The notes beneath the pieces were generated by a model. That model was not told the DNA's origin. It was given only the letters and a program-made list of their open reading frames with translations, and did no database searches. From the NCBI GenBank assembly GCA_947499255.1, contig CANMNF010000001.1, forward strand, positions 1,116,001 through 1,180,000: a stretch of 64,000 nt of DNA. The letters run 5' to 3'. Made by a program: the position numbers and the translations under genes. This document shows, piece by piece, positions 19,301 to 30,080 of this stretch (positions are counted from its first letter, which is position 1; the number at the start of each line of letters is the position of its first letter). The stretch is from an uncultured Sphingomonadaceae bacterium (GTDB taxonomy: Bacteria; Pseudomonadota; Alphaproteobacteria; Sphingomonadales; Sphingomonadaceae).

Positions 19301-19984
19301 CTAGCGCGCCGGGACTTCCAGCTGTGAAGTGTTTTCAGGCACAAGTGGCACAAGAATAAGTTCATTCTGCTCAATCCGCACCGAAGCCAGCCGCGATAGC
19401 AGGTTCATGCCGATCACATTGGTGCGGCCAAAACTGGGCGCGATCACGGCATCCAGACCTTGCGCCGTAATGTTGCCCACGCGCAATGTATCGACTGTCG
19501 TCAGATCAGCGGCCACCACGCCATTGGCGGTTTGCAGGCGCACTGGCACTGCGCCTGTGCGCGGCTGTAACCCGGCCATTTGCGCGGTGTCTGGCGAAAT
19601 CGCCGTCAGCGTGGCGCCGGTATCGACCATAAAGGCCGCCTCATGCCCATTGACTTGAACGCGCAGCCAATAATGCCCGTCAGGTGCAATCGGGACGCGC
19701 GTCTCTCCGCCGCTTACCACTTGCTCGGGCAAATTGGCGGCTGGAATAGCGATGGAAAAGCGCGGGTCCAGCCGCGACATTTGCACCACGATCAACACCA
19801 ATATCGCCATCAACCCAAACGTACTGGTAAGCCGCATCACTTTGCCCACAGCGGGCAAGCGGCTGAGCAAAAATGTCCCCAGCACACCCAGCGCCATTGC
19901 AATAAGCGCCGCCAGCAGCAGCCCGGAACGGGGCAGTTGCGCAAAGCTGGCGGTTAGCTGTTCCCAGATGGGGGCAAGGTCCAT
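19301..19984 (-). CDS. TIGR02281-type clan AA retropepsin-like aspartic protease
   Basis: GHYWLRVQVNGHEAAFMVDTGATLTAISPDTAQMAG...IGMNLLSRL. Confidence 0.85.
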   Translation of the reverse strand: MDLAPIWEQLTASFAQLPRSGLLLAALIAMALGVLGTFLLSRLPAVGKVMRLTSTFGLMAILVLIVVQMSRLDPRFSIAIPAANLPEQVVSGGETRVPIAPDGHYWLRVQVNGHEAAFMVDTGATLTAISPDTAQMAGLQPRTGAVPVRLQTANGVVAADLTTVDTLRVGNITAQGLDAVIAPSFGRTNVIGMNLLSRLASVRIEQNELILVPLVPENTSQLEVPAR

Positions 19985-20027
19985 GATGCTCTATATAGCC
20001 CGGTTGAGGCCGTCTGGCGATATGGCC

Positions 20028-21014
20028 CTAAGGCGCGCCGCGTGGAATCGTTGCCTTGGCTAGAACCACGGCGAAACGATTGTCCGCATCGCTCCACCGC
20101 TTCACCGGAGTCCAGCGGCCCGCAAGCAGCAATAAATGTCCGCTGCGCGCATCGAATTTATGACTGTTTTCGGTGTGGATTGTTTCACCTTGGCGCATTG
20201 CGAATTGCGTATCGGCAACGGTGAAGGAGATATCGCGCGTCGCTTCAAGATGCATTTCGATCCGCGCATACAGATCATTCCAGCGCGCCCGGTGCACAAA
20301 GGCGTCTTCGGGAATGGTGCCGGACAGCTCACGATTGATACGGGTGATGAGATTGCGGTTAAATTGCGCGGTAACGCCTGCTGCATCATCATAGGCATCG
20401 CGCAGTGTCTGTTCATCCTTGATCAGATCCATGCCGATTAAAAGCAGCGCCTCATCACCCAAAGTCTCTCGCATGGAACGCAGCAAATCCACCGCTGAGC
20501 GCGCGACCATATTGCCGATGGTAGAGCCGGGGAAGAAGCCCAGCTTTGGCATGGTAGAAACCGCATCGGGCAATGTCACCCGGCGCGTGAAATCCGCCTC
20601 AACAGGATGCACCGGAAGGCCGGGGAACTTGGCCGACAATTCCGCAGCCGAAGCGCGCAGAAAATCGCCGGAGATATCCAGTGGGACATAGGCCGCCGGC
20701 GCAATCGCGCTGAGCAGCAACGGCGTTTTCACCGAAGAGCCTGAGCCAAATTCCACCACCGCCCTGCCCGGCCCGATATGCTGCGCAAAATCCGCGCCAT
20801 TATCGGCCAAAATCGCGGTTTCGGTGCGGGTTGGGTAATATTCGGGCAACTGCGTGATCTGTTCAAAAAGCTGCGAACCGCGTTCATCATAGAACCAGCG
20901 CGCAGGGATCGCCTTTTGCAGTTGGCCCAGCCCCGCCAACACATCACGGCGGAAATTCTCATCCACGCCATCGGAATCCAGCTCAACCAGCTGCAGGCCT
21001 TTTTTGGCAGCCAT
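20028..21014 (-). CDS. egtD: L-histidine N(alpha)-methyltransferase
   Basis: WFYDERGSQLFEQITQLPEYYPTRTETAIL...VVEFGSGSSVKTPLLL...FFPGSTIGN; start MAAKKGLQL. Confidence 0.93.
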   Translation of the reverse strand: MAAKKGLQLVELDSDGVDENFRRDVLAGLGQLQKAIPARWFYDERGSQLFEQITQLPEYYPTRTETAILADNGADFAQHIGPGRAVVEFGSGSSVKTPLLLSAIAPAAYVPLDISGDFLRASAAELSAKFPGLPVHPVEADFTRRVTLPDAVSTMPKLGFFPGSTIGNMVARSAVDLLRSMRETLGDEALLLIGMDLIKDEQTLRDAYDDAAGVTAQFNRNLITRINRELSGTIPEDAFVHRARWNDLYARIEMHLEATRDISFTVADTQFAMRQGETIHTENSHKFDARSGHLLLLAGRWTPVKRWSDADNRFAVVLAKATIPRGAP

Positions 21015-22291
21015 TATACGTCCTTTGCCAGCCGCAAGCCGGTGAATTGCCAGCGTTGATGCGGGTAGAAGAAATTGCGATATGAGGCGCGCGAATGGCC
21101 GCGCACCGTGGCGCAGCTGGCGCCTTTTAACACCCACTGCCCGGCCATGAACTTGCCATTATATTCGCCCACCGCGCCCGTTGCGGGCTGAAAACGGGGA
21201 TAGGGCAAATAGGCCGAGCGGGTGAATTGCCAGCAATCGCCAAACAGATTGGTCGTGGCTTGCGGGGATGCTTGAGGTAGGGGCGGCGCTGCACCGTCCA
21301 GCTGATTGCCGCCATCGCTTGATGCGCCTTGGGCCAAAGCTGCAGCTTCCCATTCAAATTCGGTTGGCAAGCGCGCCCCTGCCCATGAGGCAAAAGCGTC
21401 CGCCTCGAAATAAGAGATATGGGCAACGGGCGCCAAGGGATCGCGCAGCTGCCAGCCGCTATGCGTAAAATGCTGATCTTCGCGCCAATATAGCGGCGCG
21501 GTGATGCTTTGCGCATTGACCCACGCCCAGCCATCGGAAAGCCACAGGGCAGCATTGCGATATCCGCCATCGGCGATAAACGCGGCCCAATCGGCATTGG
21601 TGACAAGGCCATCACCCAAAGCAAAAGGTTCCAGCAAGACGCGGTGTGCAGGGCCTTCATTGTCAAAAGCAAAGCCATCGCCTTGGTGCCCGATCATGGC
21701 GATGCCGCCGGGGTGATGGGTCCAGCCTTGTTGCTCGTTATTTGCGTGTGAAGATGCCGTTTTTGTAACTGTATCCCACACGGCCGGCCCGGTGGGATTG
21801 GCGAAGAAAGCGTGTTTGATATCGGTCAGCAACAGCTCAATATGCTGTTGCTCATGCGCGATGCCCAGCGCAATCAGATCGGCATGGCGCGGATCGTCCA
21901 GCAAAGGCTGCATCGCGGCATCAACATGCGCGCGCCATTCGATAATCTGCGCCAATGTGGGCCGCGACAGCATCCCCCTGCGCGAACGCAATAACCGCTC
22001 ACCTTCCGCTTCGTAATAGGAGTTGAACAGGTACGCGTAATCAGCATCGAAACATTGATATTGCGGCAGATGATCACGCAGCAGGAAAGTTTCCCAGAAC
22101 CATGTTGTATGCGCGCCGTGCCATTTGGCGGGCGAGGCATCATCCATCGATTGCAAAGTGGCATCTGCCTCGCTCAAAGGCGCAAGCAGATCGAGCGTCA
22201 GCGCCCTTGTTGCTGCAAAGCGTTCAGCCAGCGTCTCTTCTGCCGGTATCCGGTCAGAATGTGTTTTCAAATTGTGTTCGGCCTGCAGCAA
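21014..22291 (-). CDS. egtB: Ergothioneine biosynthesis protein EgtB (DinB-like plus FGE-sulfatase domain)
   Basis: DDASPAKWHGAHTTWFWETFLL...GIAHEQQHIELLLTDIKH...LPTEFEWEAAA...VLKGASCATVRGHSRASYRNFFYPHQRWQFTGLRLAKD. Confidence 0.94.
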   Translation of the reverse strand: MLQAEHNLKTHSDRIPAEETLAERFAATRALTLDLLAPLSEADATLQSMDDASPAKWHGAHTTWFWETFLLRDHLPQYQCFDADYAYLFNSYYEAEGERLLRSRRGMLSRPTLAQIIEWRAHVDAAMQPLLDDPRHADLIALGIAHEQQHIELLLTDIKHAFFANPTGPAVWDTVTKTASSHANNEQQGWTHHPGGIAMIGHQGDGFAFDNEGPAHRVLLEPFALGDGLVTNADWAAFIADGGYRNAALWLSDGWAWVNAQSITAPLYWREDQHFTHSGWQLRDPLAPVAHISYFEADAFASWAGARLPTEFEWEAAALAQGASSDGGNQLDGAAPPLPQASPQATTNLFGDCWQFTRSAYLPYPRFQPATGAVGEYNGKFMAGQWVLKGASCATVRGHSRASYRNFFYPHQRWQFTGLRLAKDV

Positions 22292-22398
22292 GCCGCTCTC
22301 CCAACTGCGATCTAAACGATTGATAAAGGCTCATGAACCATCGCTGCGACAATTGAAAGACTAGTATCGAAAAAGACCGGTTGGAGCGTGGTTGGGTA

Positions 22399-24204
22399 TC
22401 AGGCGGCGCGTTTGACCTGATTGCGACCGCCTTCCTTGGCTTCATATAGAGCCGCATCAGCTCGGGCGAGCAGTGTTTCTACCGTGTCGTTTGGCCCATA
22501 CATTGCCATGCCGATGCTCGCCGTGACATGCGGATGTTCGCTATCGCGGGTGCCTTTCTCAATCGCCTGGCGTAATCTCTCGGCAAGCCGGGTTACTTCT
22601 CTGGCGGGGACGCCGGGCAGCAACCAGACAAATTCCTCACCGCCAATACGGCCCACCAGATCTTCTGACCGCGTCTGCTGGCGTGACAATTGCGCGACTT
22701 TGACCAGCACATCATCACCAGCTTTGTGACCAAATGTGTCGTTGACCTTCTTGAAGTGATCAATATCAAACATGATTGCAGCAAGCGGGCGCGAGGCCTG
22801 ATGCGCTCTATCAATCATCGCATCGAGCCGCGCAAAAGTGCAGCGCCGATTGGGCAGACCGGTAAGCGCATCGGTATTGGCAATCTTTTGCGCTTCGGCG
22901 GCCAGCCGCACGGCCCGCCCGCGCGCCAGATCAAGCGCTTCTTCGCGCCGGATTTGATCGGTCACATCAATCGCAACGCCAAAAACGGCGACGCGTTCGC
23001 CCTCTCGATCAAATTCGTTGAGCATCGACATGCGCAAAATTCGTTCTGGCCCATCAAGTGGTTTGGCCTGATAATCGAATGTGTAGGGCAGCGGATCGGC
23101 CTTGTTCTGCTCCAGTTCGAAGAACAGCCGTTCCCCCTTGTCCGGCAAAATGCGCTTGAGATCACCGGGGTCAGGCGCCAGTTCACGCGGCAAGCCATGC
23201 AATTCCAGCATGGTGGGTGACCAGTTTTGCTTACCGTCCTTCAAACCGATGCGATATCGGCCAATGCCTGCCAATTGTTCAGCAAGGCCCAGGATCGTGA
23301 TGTTGTCATGCAAATTTTCGTTGCGTGCAATCAGCTGCTTTTTCAGCTGAGCGCGCTTATCCATAATGGCCGAAATCGGCAACGCGGTGCACAGCATAAC
23401 TATCATCACCATCTGCAGCACGAACAGATCGCCAAGCTGCGATCCACCCGGCATTGGCACGATGCTCCTGCCCGACAGATCCGCCCCGATCGCAACAATC
23501 GCTGCGGTAATGACCATTGCCGGGGCGAAGATAGAGCCAAAGCGGATGCTGCCAAATACAACGCTTGAAACAAGCAGCGTAAGCGCGGCCCAGTGCCATG
23601 TCACGCCAAGCCATGCGATGCCTGTTGTAACAATCAGCCATCCAGTAAACTCACCATGCCCCAGCAAGCTTGGCAGGCCTTTGCCCAGACGATAATTGCA
23701 CAGCACAAAGCGCAGGAATTGCACCGATGCCATCAGTCCGATCAGCTTGGCGGCATACCACCAGCGGGTCATCTCGAAATTCGCTTCGGGCTGCAGAAGC
23801 ACGCCAATACACGATGCAATGGTAACGCCCGCGATGGCGCTTCCCCATAATCCAAGCAACTGCCCAATATTGGTGGGCAGCCGGCCTCGTCCACCCAGAA
23901 CACGCAGGCTAATCGCGGCAACGATCACGGCTTCAAGCAGCGATGTCGCCGTCCAGATCAGCGCAAGATAGGCCGGCAAGCCCATCACGGTGAGCGTCAG
24001 GAAAAATACAGGCGCAAGAAACGCAACAAGCGTCAGCCAGCGGGTTTTGCGCGATTCCAGAAATGCGGCAACGGTGACTGCTTCTGCAAACCAGATAGCG
24101 GGCGGATGATCTGCACCAACGGCAATCATGCCAAGCACAGTGAAGGCCACCCAGCCAAGGCCGGTCGCAAACAAATCTGCACTGGATCGCAAATTGTGCA
24201 ACAC
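22399..24204 (-). CDS. Diguanylate cyclase: N-terminal MASE1-like membrane sensor, PAS-like, GGDEF (RIGGEEF)
   Basis: DALTGLPNRRCTFARLD...DIDHFKKVNDTFGHKAGDDVL...RIGGEEFVWLLPG. Confidence 0.92.
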   Translation of the reverse strand: MLHNLRSSADLFATGLGWVAFTVLGMIAVGADHPPAIWFAEAVTVAAFLESRKTRWLTLVAFLAPVFFLTLTVMGLPAYLALIWTATSLLEAVIVAAISLRVLGGRGRLPTNIGQLLGLWGSAIAGVTIASCIGVLLQPEANFEMTRWWYAAKLIGLMASVQFLRFVLCNYRLGKGLPSLLGHGEFTGWLIVTTGIAWLGVTWHWAALTLLVSSVVFGSIRFGSIFAPAMVITAAIVAIGADLSGRSIVPMPGGSQLGDLFVLQMVMIVMLCTALPISAIMDKRAQLKKQLIARNENLHDNITILGLAEQLAGIGRYRIGLKDGKQNWSPTMLELHGLPRELAPDPGDLKRILPDKGERLFFELEQNKADPLPYTFDYQAKPLDGPERILRMSMLNEFDREGERVAVFGVAIDVTDQIRREEALDLARGRAVRLAAEAQKIANTDALTGLPNRRCTFARLDAMIDRAHQASRPLAAIMFDIDHFKKVNDTFGHKAGDDVLVKVAQLSRQQTRSEDLVGRIGGEEFVWLLPGVPAREVTRLAERLRQAIEKGTRDSEHPHVTASIGMAMYGPNDTVETLLARADAALYEAKEGGRNQVKRAA

Positions 24205-24303
24205 CGTACCCCTTTCTCAGCGAAAGAAGTAGGCGAAACAGGTTAGTTTGCCTTGTCGCTATACCTAGGCACTACACCCAGGGTATCGCCTGCGTGATTG
24301 CCC

Positions 24304-25683
24304 TCAGGCGGCGTCTTGCTGCTGTTCTGTCAGTTCAAGATTGAGCATCTCGGCAAGCAGAAACGCCAGCTCCAGCGATTGCGCCGCATTCAGGCGCGGG
24401 TCGCAATGGGTGCGATACCGGTCTGTGAGGCCTTGATCCGTAATCGCCACAGCACCGCCGGTGCATTCGGTCACATCCTGCCCGGTCATTTCGACATGGA
24501 TGCCGCCAGCATGGGTGCCTTCGGCGCGGTGTACGGCGAAAAAGCCCTTCACTTCGGCAAGAATGCGTTCGAACGGACGGGTTTTCAGGCCGCTATCCGA
24601 TTTGATGACATTGCCATGCATCGGATCACAGCTCCACACCACCGGATGGCCTTCACGCTCTACTGCGCGCACCAATGGCGGCAGACCTTCTTCCACTTTG
24701 GTATGGCCAAACCGCGCGATCAGCGTAATGCGCCCCGCCTCGCGCGCAGGGTTCAAAATGTCGAGCATTTCGATCAGCGCGTCAGGTGTTAGGCTTGGGC
24801 CGCATTTCACACCGATAGGATTGTTCACGCCGCGCAGGAATTCCACATGCGCGCTGTCCACAAAGCGGGTGCGATCACCGATCCACAGCATGTGCGCAGA
24901 GGTGTCATACCATTCACCCGTCAGCGAATCCTGACGCGTCATCGCCTGCTCGTAAGGCAACAGCAATGCTTCGTGGCTGGTGTAAAAATGCGCGGTTTTC
25001 AACTGCGGCTGATCTTCAATATCAACGCCGCACGCTTCCATGAAATCAAGCGATTCCCCGATACGCTGCGCGATTGACTGATATTGTTCAGACCACGGGC
25101 TGCGACCCATGAAATCCAGCGTCCAGCGATGCACCTGACGCAAATTGGCATAACCCCCGCCAGCAAAGGCGCGCAGCAAATTAAGCGTCGCGGCCGCTTG
25201 TGAGTATGCGCGCAGCATACGTTGCGGATCATTGCGGCGGATCGCGGGATCAAATTCGATCCCGTTCACATTGTCACCGAAATAGCTGGGCAATGTCACA
25301 TCGCCCTTCGTTTCCGTCGCAGAAGAACGCGGCTTGGCAAATTGCCCGGCCATGCGGCCAACTTTTACAACCGGCATCTTGCTGGCGAAAGTCAGCACAG
25401 CGGCCATTTGCAAAATCACGCGGAAGGTATCGCGGATATTGTTGGGCGAAAATTCCTTGAAACTTTCCGCACAATCGCCGCCTTGCAGCAGGAATGCCTC
25501 GCCATTGGCGACATCGCCAAGGCGCGATTTCAGCTTGCGCGCTTCACCTGCAAAGACAAGCGGAGGATAACCGGCAAGGCTGGCTTCAACATCGGCCAAT
25601 TCGGCCTGATCTTCATATTGTGGAAGATGTTTCGCAGTGAAACTGTCTTGCTTCCAGCTTTCCGGTGTCCAATTCGTCGCCAC
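24304..25683 (-). CDS. Class II 3-deoxy-7-phosphoheptulonate (DAHP) synthase
   Basis: [21 protein letters not shown]...[11 protein letters not shown]...[16 protein letters not shown]...[17 protein letters not shown]. Confidence 0.96.
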   Translation of the reverse strand: MATNWTPESWKQDSFTAKHLPQYEDQAELADVEASLAGYPPLVFAGEARKLKSRLGDVANGEAFLLQGGDCAESFKEFSPNNIRDTFRVILQMAAVLTFASKMPVVKVGRMAGQFAKPRSSATETKGDVTLPSYFGDNVNGIEFDPAIRRNDPQRMLRAYSQAAATLNLLRAFAGGGYANLRQVHRWTLDFMGRSPWSEQYQSIAQRIGESLDFMEACGVDIEDQPQLKTAHFYTSHEALLLPYEQAMTRQDSLTGEWYDTSAHMLWIGDRTRFVDSAHVEFLRGVNNPIGVKCGPSLTPDALIEMLDILNPAREAGRITLIARFGHTKVEEGLPPLVRAVEREGHPVVWSCDPMHGNVIKSDSGLKTRPFERILAEVKGFFAVHRAEGTHAGGIHVEMTGQDVTECTGGAVAITDQGLTDRYRTHCDPRLNAAQSLELAFLLAEMLNLELTEQQQDAA

Positions 25684-25807
25684 TGTATTTATCCTGATAA
25701 TAGATCAATTGCCCCAGATAGGGCGCAAAACTGCGATTTCACGGGGAAATTTCGCCCTAACGCGCGCCTCAAGGGGAGGCAAAGGTTATCTTGGATACCA
25801 AATGCGC

Positions 25808-28741
25808 TTAACGGCCCACCGCCCTCACTTCGCCAGCTATCGGTGCAGCTTCGGGCAAAACGGCGATTTTAAAGCCGCCATGGCTCACCAGATATTGTTG
25901 AGCCAGAACGCGCAATTCCTCAGGCGTGGTGTTCGAGAAATCACCATAGAGCGAGCGCAGATAGATCACCCGGTTCATATCAAAAGCCGCGCCTTCCAAT
26001 TGGTTGAGCCAGAATGTATGACCGGTGCCAGCGCGTTGAATATATTGCCGCATTGGCTCCACCACCCGCGCCAGTTCATCATCGCTTGGTCCATTGGTGG
26101 CAAGATCTTGCGCAATGCGTTCCGCTTCCTGAAAAAAGACGGGCATCAAGGCAGGCTCGATTTGCACCAAGGCCAGCAGCATTCCGCCGCTTTGCACATC
26201 CTGCGGCCAGTTCGATGTTACGAAAGGCGAATAGGCCGCGCCTGCGCGCTCTCTCAGCTGATCGATCAGGCGATTGGAAAAGACATTGGCCAACAGATCA
26301 AGCTTGCGCCCACGGGTCACTTGATCAGAGCCGCCGCCAGTTGGCCATGCAATAACCGCCGCCGCCTGATCCAGATCGCCTGCATGATTTAACCGCAAGG
26401 GATCACTATTGGCCGCCGGGAAATCCGTGCCGCGCACCGCCTGATCAGCCGGCAAAGGTTCGCGCGGTGGCAAAGCGCCAAATGTTTCAGACAGCATGTC
26501 GATGGTGGTTTCGCGGTTGATATCGCCAAACACCGCCACTTCGAGCGGACCTTGTGACAAAAGCCGCGTCCAAACCTGTTCAAAGCCTTGCGCGCTTGCT
26601 TGATCCAGCATTGCCGGATCCGGCGTTGCAAAGCGCGGATCACGGCCGCGCAAAAGCCAATCGAGATCGCGGTTCAAAACGCCGTTGGGATCAGAACCAT
26701 AGGTGGCATAAGATAGCGCGGCGCTGGCCTTGGCACGTTCAAACGGTGCAATATCCCATCGCGGCATGGCAAGTTTTGCGGCGAACAGATAAAGCTGATC
26801 CCGCAGATCGGTGGCCCGCGTAATCCCTTCAAAAACAAACGCGCCATCATCAATGCGCAGGCCAAACGACATCTTGCGCCCTGCCGCCAGTGCATCCAGA
26901 TCATTTTGACCCAACGGACCAATACCTGAATTGACCAGCGCAGTCTGGCCAAGCGCGGCATAAACCGCCTCATCATCGCCAACAGCGCGCCAGCCGCCGC
27001 CAAAGCGCACGCGCACGGTAACGCGGCCCGGTTCATTCCCGCGGCTGAACAAGATGGCGCGCACGCCATTGGCAAATTCCACCAGCTCAGTGTGGGGAAT
27101 ATCGGGCAGAGGCCCACGCGATACAGGCGCAGCAGGCGTCCCGATGGGTGGAAGCTGTGCAAAATCAATCGCTTGTGCATTGTCACGTGCACCGGCGAAA
27201 GCCTGGGCCGGCGCGGAAAGTTGTGCGCGCAATGCTTGCGGCGTGGCTTCGCCTGCTTCAGGTGTAATCATGACAGAGCGGATTACTTCGCCTGCAAAAA
27301 TACGTTTTGTTGCTGCGTGGAGTTGGTCGGGCGTGAAGCGATCCTGCATATTGCGAAACACGCTTAAGAAAGTGCGCGGCGCGGCAACAGCTTCGCGAAT
27401 ATCCACCGCATTGACGATATCATCGGCCAGTTGCCGCCCCGCCTGAATGCGCGCTTGCTCCACCATATTGACAAAGGTGATGTCGAATTCTGATGCGGCG
27501 CGATCAATCTCCACCTGACTGGGCGGCGCTATCAGCGCATCGGCGATCACTCCGCGCACATCACCCAGCGCTTCTGCCCAATTTTCATCCAATGGGGCAA
27601 AGGCTACAAAAGTGCCGTCAACCGAACGGCTGATCTTATCGCGGCTGACCTGTGCAAACAGAAACTTGCCGCCATCACGCGCACGGTTTTCCAACCGGCG
27701 GTTGACGATCGCAGCTGCCATAGCGTCAAGCAGGACGCCGCGATTATATTCCAGATTGTCGATCACGCCGATCCACGGGCGCATAATCGCATATGTCAAA
27801 ATACGCGGTGATCCTGGTTCGACCAACACGTCGGTCGCTCCAACAGGGTTTTCGCTGTCTGTGCCAGCAGGGGCCACAGGTTCGCCAAAATCAGGCGCGG
27901 GGGTGTGTGGACCCTTGCCTTCCCAATCGCCAAAATGGTCTTCGATTAACCGGGCGAGCAGCTGCACATCGGCATCACCCACCAGCACCACGACAGCATT
28001 TTCCGGGCGATACCAGCGGTCATGAAAAGCGCGCACCGCCTGCGCGGTTGCCCCCTCCAATGTTGCCACCGTGCCGATGGGACTGCGATTGGCGAGGCGT
28101 TGTCCGGCGAACAATGTCTGGCGCGTCACTTCGGCAATGCGTCTGTCTGGCCCTGCCTGTTCGCGCCGTTCGGACAGCACAATGGGCACATCCGCTGCCA
28201 GATTATCGGCGCTGAGAGCAGGCTCGCGGATCATACCGGCAAAGCCACGCACGCTCTCTTCCAATGTGGCGCGCCGGGCATTGGGCAAAGTCAGCTTGTA
28301 AACGGTGTGCGTGGGGCTGGTTTCGGCATTGGTATCGCTGCCAAGCTGCGCGCCCAGCCGTTGAAAATGCGGGATCGCTTCGCCGGGGCCAAAATCGCGA
28401 GATTCGCGGAAAGTGAGATGTTCAACCAGATGAGCAAAGCCGCGCTCGCTTTCTTCCTCATGCAAAGATCCTGCATCAATGCGCACCCGCATCGAAATCT
28501 GGCATGGCGGCACACCATTTTCGCGCACGGCATACCGCACACCATTGGGCAGCTCCCCCATCAACCAACCATCATCCACCGGGATATCGGTGCCGCGATA
28601 GATCCACGGATCATCCGCCTGCGCATATTGGGGCGGTGCATCATCGATGCCTTGTTGCAACGGACAAGCGAGCGCGGTGGCAGGCGCAAACAGCAAAGCG
28701 ATGGGGGCAAAAGCGCGCGTGAGGCGCGAAAAAATAGTCAT
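25808..28741 (-). CDS. M16 family metallopeptidase (secreted, two-domain)
   Basis: Start MTIFSRLTRAFAPIALLFAPATALA; HLVEHLTFRES (HXXEH) motif; two M16 C-terminal-like regions. Confidence 0.93.
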   Translation of the reverse strand: MTIFSRLTRAFAPIALLFAPATALACPLQQGIDDAPPQYAQADDPWIYRGTDIPVDDGWLMGELPNGVRYAVRENGVPPCQISMRVRIDAGSLHEEESERGFAHLVEHLTFRESRDFGPGEAIPHFQRLGAQLGSDTNAETSPTHTVYKLTLPNARRATLEESVRGFAGMIREPALSADNLAADVPIVLSERREQAGPDRRIAEVTRQTLFAGQRLANRSPIGTVATLEGATAQAVRAFHDRWYRPENAVVVLVGDADVQLLARLIEDHFGDWEGKGPHTPAPDFGEPVAPAGTDSENPVGATDVLVEPGSPRILTYAIMRPWIGVIDNLEYNRGVLLDAMAAAIVNRRLENRARDGGKFLFAQVSRDKISRSVDGTFVAFAPLDENWAEALGDVRGVIADALIAPPSQVEIDRAASEFDITFVNMVEQARIQAGRQLADDIVNAVDIREAVAAPRTFLSVFRNMQDRFTPDQLHAATKRIFAGEVIRSVMITPEAGEATPQALRAQLSAPAQAFAGARDNAQAIDFAQLPPIGTPAAPVSRGPLPDIPHTELVEFANGVRAILFSRGNEPGRVTVRVRFGGGWRAVGDDEAVYAALGQTALVNSGIGPLGQNDLDALAAGRKMSFGLRIDDGAFVFEGITRATDLRDQLYLFAAKLAMPRWDIAPFERAKASAALSYATYGSDPNGVLNRDLDWLLRGRDPRFATPDPAMLDQASAQGFEQVWTRLLSQGPLEVAVFGDINRETTIDMLSETFGALPPREPLPADQAVRGTDFPAANSDPLRLNHAGDLDQAAAVIAWPTGGGSDQVTRGRKLDLLANVFSNRLIDQLRERAGAAYSPFVTSNWPQDVQSGGMLLALVQIEPALMPVFFQEAERIAQDLATNGPSDDELARVVEPMRQYIQRAGTGHTFWLNQLEGAAFDMNRVIYLRSLYGDFSNTTPEELRVLAQQYLVSHGGFKIAVLPEAAPIAGEVRAVGR

Positions 28742-28858
28742 GGAAGCGCAGTTGCACCTGAACCAATGAAGGCAAAGTGAATAACGCTGCAGAAATGCTT
28801 GTCCAGCTGTGCTCGAACCTGCCTTGTCGCCGCCGCCGCCTGTGCCTACATAACCCCC

Positions 28859-29437
28859 ATGTTTATTGAGACCGAAACAACGCCCAATCCCTCCACGCGC
28901 AAATTCTTGCCGGGCCGCCAAGTCATGCCCAGCGGAACGCGCGATTTTGCAACCCCGGAAGAAGCCGCCGCCTCCCCGCTGGCACAAACCCTGTTTGATA
29001 CAGGCGATGTGACCGGCGTGTTCTTCGGATACGACTTTGTGTCCGTCACATGTGGACCGGGCGTGGATTGGGCTGATCTCAAGCCGCAAGTTGTGGCCGT
29101 GCTGCTTGATCACTTTGTCTCCGAAGCACCTTTGTTCACCGCAGGCGATGCGAGCGGGATTGCGGTTCCGGCAGAAGATGATGCCGCCGTTGAAGATGAT
29201 GAAGGCACAGAAGATATCGTTGCCCAGATCAAGGAATTGCTGGAAACGCGCATTCGCCCCGCCGTGGCCAGCGATGGCGGCGATATCCGCTATCGCGGGT
29301 TTCGCAGCGGCGTTGTCTTCCTGCAAATGCAGGGCGCATGTTCAGGCTGCCCCAGCTCAACCGCCACGCTCAAACATGGTATTGAAGGCTTGCTGAAACA
29401 CTACGTTCCCGAAGTGACCGAAGTGCGCGCTGCTTAA
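28859..29437 (+). CDS. NifU family Fe-S scaffold protein (NfuA-type)
   Basis: MFIETETTPNPSTRKFLPGR; C-terminal GDIRYRGFRSGVVFLQMQGACSGCPSSTATLKHGIE. Confidence 0.94.
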   Translation: MFIETETTPNPSTRKFLPGRQVMPSGTRDFATPEEAAASPLAQTLFDTGDVTGVFFGYDFVSVTCGPGVDWADLKPQVVAVLLDHFVSEAPLFTAGDASGIAVPAEDDAAVEDDEGTEDIVAQIKELLETRIRPAVASDGGDIRYRGFRSGVVFLQMQGACSGCPSSTATLKHGIEGLLKHYVPEVTEVRAA

Positions 29438-29462
29438 GACCCCTCGCAAGCGGAGTTTGTGA

Positions 29463-30056
29463 ATGTCCCAAGTCCTTTCTCAAGCTGCCCTTGATCAGCT
29501 GTTTAATGATGCGCGCACATTTTCGCATTGGCTGGATAAGCCAGTTAGCGATGAACAAATCCATGCAGTTCATGATCTGCTGAAGATGGCTCCCACATCG
29601 GCCAATCAACAGCCCGGCCGCTATGTCTGGTGCAAATCGCCAGAAGCGCGGGAAAGGCTGGCCGCCTGTGCGTCGCAAGGCAATACCAAGCAGATTTTGA
29701 CCGCGCCTGTTTGTGTGGTGATCGGGTATGATCTTGAATTTCATGAACAATTGCCATGGCTTTATCCGCATACAGATGCGCGCAGCTGGTTTACTAACGA
29801 TGCCGAGGGCCGCGAAGAAAGCGCATTTCGCAATGGCACTTTGCAAGCCGCCTATCTAATCATGGCCGCGCGCGCATTGGGGCTGGATTGCGGGCCGATG
29901 TCCGGTTTTGATGCCGATGCTGCTGACAAAGCCTTTTTTGCTGATCAGCCGAATTACCGCGCGAACTTCATCTGCTCTATTGGATATGGCAATCGCGAGA
30001 AACTGCATGATCGCAGCCCGCGCCCTGATTTCGATCAATTCAACCGCATCGCCTGA
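29463..30056 (+). CDS. Nitroreductase family, malonic semialdehyde reductase RutE-like
   Basis: LLKMAPTSANQQPGRYVWCKSPEARERLA...QAAYLIMAARALGLDCGPMSGFD. Confidence 0.88.
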   Translation: MSQVLSQAALDQLFNDARTFSHWLDKPVSDEQIHAVHDLLKMAPTSANQQPGRYVWCKSPEARERLAACASQGNTKQILTAPVCVVIGYDLEFHEQLPWLYPHTDARSWFTNDAEGREESAFRNGTLQAAYLIMAARALGLDCGPMSGFDADAADKAFFADQPNYRANFICSIGYGNREKLHDRSPRPDFDQFNRIA

Positions 30057-30080
30057 TTAGCGCAAATCCCGGAAAGTAAT

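Noticed and set aside
28742-29326. N-terminal extension of the M16 peptidase ORF (25808..29326)
   Set aside because: The extension is antisense to nfuA; a clear signal peptide start (MTIFSRLTRAFAPIALLFAPATALA) lies at 28741.
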